Shown piece by piece: positions 4,944 through 6,220 of a stretch of DNA of 6,220 bases; position 1 is the stretch's first letter, and every line of letters begins with the position of its first letter. The stretch is taken from positions 1 to 6,220 of the forward strand of contig JBILWG010000112.1 in NCBI GenBank assembly GCA_044369995.1. The letters run 5' to 3'. The notes beneath the pieces are model-generated. The model was given only the letters and a program-made list of their open reading frames with translations. It was not told where the DNA came from and did no database searches. The position numbers and the translations under genes are program-made. This DNA is from F1-60-MAGs149 sp044369995. GTDB taxonomy: Bacteria > Actinomycetota > Thermoleophilia > Gaiellales > F1-60-MAGs149.

Positions 4944-5692
4944 CGTACGCCCTCGTCGACCAGTTCGAGGCCGCGATGGATCGCGCCGAGGCCGACGATG
5001 AGGTCCGCATCGTCGTCGTGCGCGGTGCCGGTCGCGCGTTCTGCGCCGGCTACGACCTCGAGCAGGAGGCGCTCGAGGGCGAGCCGACGATCACCGAGTG
5101 GCACGAGGTGCTCTCGCGCGACGTCGAGGTGACGATGAAGCTCTGGGGCCTTTCGAAGCCGACGATCGCGGCAGTCCACGGCTGGTGTCTCGCCGGCGGC
5201 ATGGAGGTCGCGATGGCCTGCGACCTGCTCATCTGCACCGACGACGCGCGCTTTGGCGAGCCCGAAGTGCGCTACGGCTCCGGCCCCGTCACGCTGCTGA
5301 TGCCCTATGTGCTCGGCGAGCGTCGTACGCGCGAGCTGCTGCTGACGGGTGATACGGTCGACGCGCAGACCGCACTCGACTGGGGCATCGCCAACCGCGT
5401 CGTCCCGGCCGACCGGCTCGAGGCCGAGGTGGGGGAGTGGGTCGCGCGGATCGCGCCGACGCCGCTCCGCGTCCTCCAGTTGACGAAGGCTGCGCTCAAC
5501 CGGGCGCAGAAGGCTGCCGGTCTGCTTGAGGCTGTCGAGGCCAACCTCGATCTGTCGGCCATGCTCAACGGCGCCCAGACGCCGGAGCAGAACGCCTTCG
5601 ACGAGATCGTCCGCACCGAGGGCGTCAAGGCCGCGCTGCAGTGGCGGGACAAGCGCTACGGCGAGATCCTCGGCGAGCTCAGCCAGGGCTGA
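4859..5692 (+). CDS. Enoyl-CoA hydratase/isomerase (crotonase) family protein
   Basis: A full-length 277-residue cytosolic crotonase, normal size for the family. Oxyanion-hole and CoA-binding blocks are AFCAGYDL (60-67) and GWCLAGGMEVAMACDL (108-123). E116 and E136 (FGEPEVRYG, 132-140) align with the two catalytic glutamates Glu144 and Glu164 of rat enoyl-CoA hydratase, so water addition across a trans-2-enoyl-CoA is feasible. The segment after E136 reads SGPVTLLMP where classical hydratases have IPGAGG, so the acyl substrate may differ, and isomerase or other crotonase chemistry remains possible. The C-terminal helical part includes RTRELLLTGDTVDAQTA. It stands alone with its own leaderless-type promoter; no other beta-oxidation genes are seen. 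Its first 85 bases overlap the toxin frame. Transcription ends at the hairpin at 5704-5737. Confidence 0.92.
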   Translation: MPEDLVLYERRGPSAWITLNRPEKLNSMTYALVDQFEAAMDRAEADDEVRIVVVRGAGRAFCAGYDLEQEALEGEPTITEWHEVLSRDVEVTMKLWGLSKPTIAAVHGWCLAGGMEVAMACDLLICTDDARFGEPEVRYGSGPVTLLMPYVLGERRTRELLLTGDTVDAQTALDWGIANRVVPADRLEAEVGEWVARIAPTPLRVLQLTKAALNRAQKAAGLLEAVEANLDLSAMLNGAQTPEQNAFDEIVRTEGVKAALQWRDKRYGEILGELSQG

Positions 5693-5703
5693 AACCAATC
5701 CGG

Positions 5704-5737
5704 CTCCGGTGTCGGACGCATGCGCCCGACACCGGAG
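5704..5737. terminator. Bidirectional terminator hairpin between convergent genes
   Basis: Arms 5704-5715 and 5726-5737 are perfect 12-bp inverted repeats around a ten-base loop, ACGCATGCGC, whose middle is itself self-complementary. It begins 11 bases after the hydratase stop and ends 7 bases before the FAS1 stop. Read leftward for the FAS1 gene it is followed by the T-containing CCGGATTGGTTT; on the plus side there is no T run. Confidence 0.75.
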
Positions 5738-5744
5738 TAGTGGA

Positions 5745-6220
5745 TCAGTGGCTGAGCGCGGTGAGCACGCTCTGCGGGACCAGCACGTTGTTGATCGCGT
5801 GGATCACACCGTTCGAAGCCTCGATGTCCGTGGCGGTCACCTTGGCCGTCTTGTTGACGTAGACCTTGCCGTCGCGCACGGTGATCGTGACCTTCGAACC
5901 CTCGACGGTCTTGACCTTCTTGCCGTTGAGCTTGACCACCTCGGACGCGGGCACCTCACCGGCGATGACGTGGTACGTCAGGACCTTCGTGAGCAGGTTC
6001 TTGTCCGCCGCAATGGCGTTGAGTGTGTCCTTCGGGACCTTGTTGAACGCCGCGTTTGTCGGCGCGAGCACCGTGAACGGCCCCTTGCCGGACAGGGTCT
6101 TGACGAGGCCGGCCTTCTTGATCAGCGACACAAGTGTGCTGAACTGCGGCGCGCCGGCGGCGACCTCGACGATGTTCTGGCTCTGCCGCGTCTCGGACGC
6201 CGCTGCGGGGGAGGCCGCAG
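5745..6220 (-). CDS. FAS1 (fasciclin) domain protein, N-terminus off right edge
   Basis: The frame is open to the right edge, giving 157 residues of the C-terminal part; the true start lies outside the window. The visible N-terminal AASPAAASETRQSQ is Ala/Ser-rich, as expected just after a signal peptide or lipoprotein anchor. A single FAS1 domain follows: IVEVAAGAPQFSTLVSLIKKAG, the H1 box GPFTVLAPTNAAFNKVP, the YH motif LTYHVIAG, then VNKTAKVTATDIEASNGVIH and the H2 region AINNVLVPQ just before the end. FAS1 domains act outside the cell in adhesion or surface interactions. A GTG within the domain (6131) should not be taken as the start, since the first helix lies upstream of it. It converges on the hydratase gene and shares its terminator. 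Confidence 0.9.
   Translation of the reverse strand, partial: AASPAAASETRQSQNIVEVAAGAPQFSTLVSLIKKAGLVKTLSGKGPFTVLAPTNAAFNKVPKDTLNAIAADKNLLTKVLTYHVIAGEVPASEVVKLNGKKVKTVEGSKVTITVRDGKVYVNKTAKVTATDIEASNGVIHAINNVLVPQSVLTALSH

Noticed and set aside
4805..5698. 297-codon open frame on the minus strand opposite the hydratase
   Set aside because: Same reason: composition of a shadow frame, while the plus-strand crotonase has full family motifs.
1..6220. tRNA, rRNA, CRISPR array, insertion sequence or integration site
   Set aside because: No direct-repeat array, transposase motif, terminal repeats or tRNA-like cloverleaf seen; the gaps between genes are all under about 110 bp.

Overview
The window is GC-rich chromosomal DNA (roughly 65-70% G+C by eye) carrying nine tightly packed protein genes. 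No tRNA, rRNA, CRISPR array or insertion sequence is visible. Gene content and promoter style point to an actinobacterium. The content is a stand-alone VKOR, a class III-like zinc alcohol dehydrogenase, a FAS1 protein, and four genes whose start codon lies 6-7 nt after a TANNNT -10 box, as in leaderless mRNAs. A deep-branching group such as Thermoleophilia/Solirubrobacterales is plausible, but that placement is an impression only.

Layout. Minus strand 1-1195: a two-gene unit with a vitamin K epoxide reductase-type disulfide oxidoreductase (743-1195), followed by an ARPP-1/DUF6569-like protein with its own Shine-Dalgarno (683 down past the left edge). Plus strand 1296-2989: a divergent unit with a zinc alcohol dehydrogenase of the class III (formaldehyde dehydrogenase-like) subfamily. 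It is coupled by a GTGA overlap to a short MscS-type channel gene lacking the usual C-terminal domain. Minus strand 2986-4089: hisC-like PLP aminotransferase, whose stop shares a palindromic CTAG with the channel gene's stop. Plus strand 4171-4943: a toxin-antitoxin pair, a predicted ribbon-helix-helix antitoxin overlapping (GTGA) a Doc/Fic-fold toxin with an HPFVDGNKR motif. Plus strand 4859-5692: an enoyl-CoA hydratase/isomerase whose start lies inside the 3' end of the toxin reading frame. Minus strand 5745-6220: a FAS1 (fasciclin) protein whose N-terminus is off the right edge. A strong 12-bp-stem hairpin separates these last two convergent genes.

How they work together. Most units are unrelated housekeeping or accessory genes: oxidative folding outside the membrane, thiol-adduct or alcohol oxidation, osmotic release, amino-acid transamination and acyl-CoA metabolism. 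The toxin-antitoxin pair is the accessory part. It has the most unexplained structure: an 18-bp perfect inverted repeat inside the antitoxin coding sequence, repeated TGATG/CATCA half-sites upstream, and a toxin tail that runs through the next gene's promoter and start. I see no clearly new multi-gene system. The best leads are the intragenic antitoxin hairpin, the channel gene cut off at a shared stop, and the VKOR/ARPP-1 pairing.
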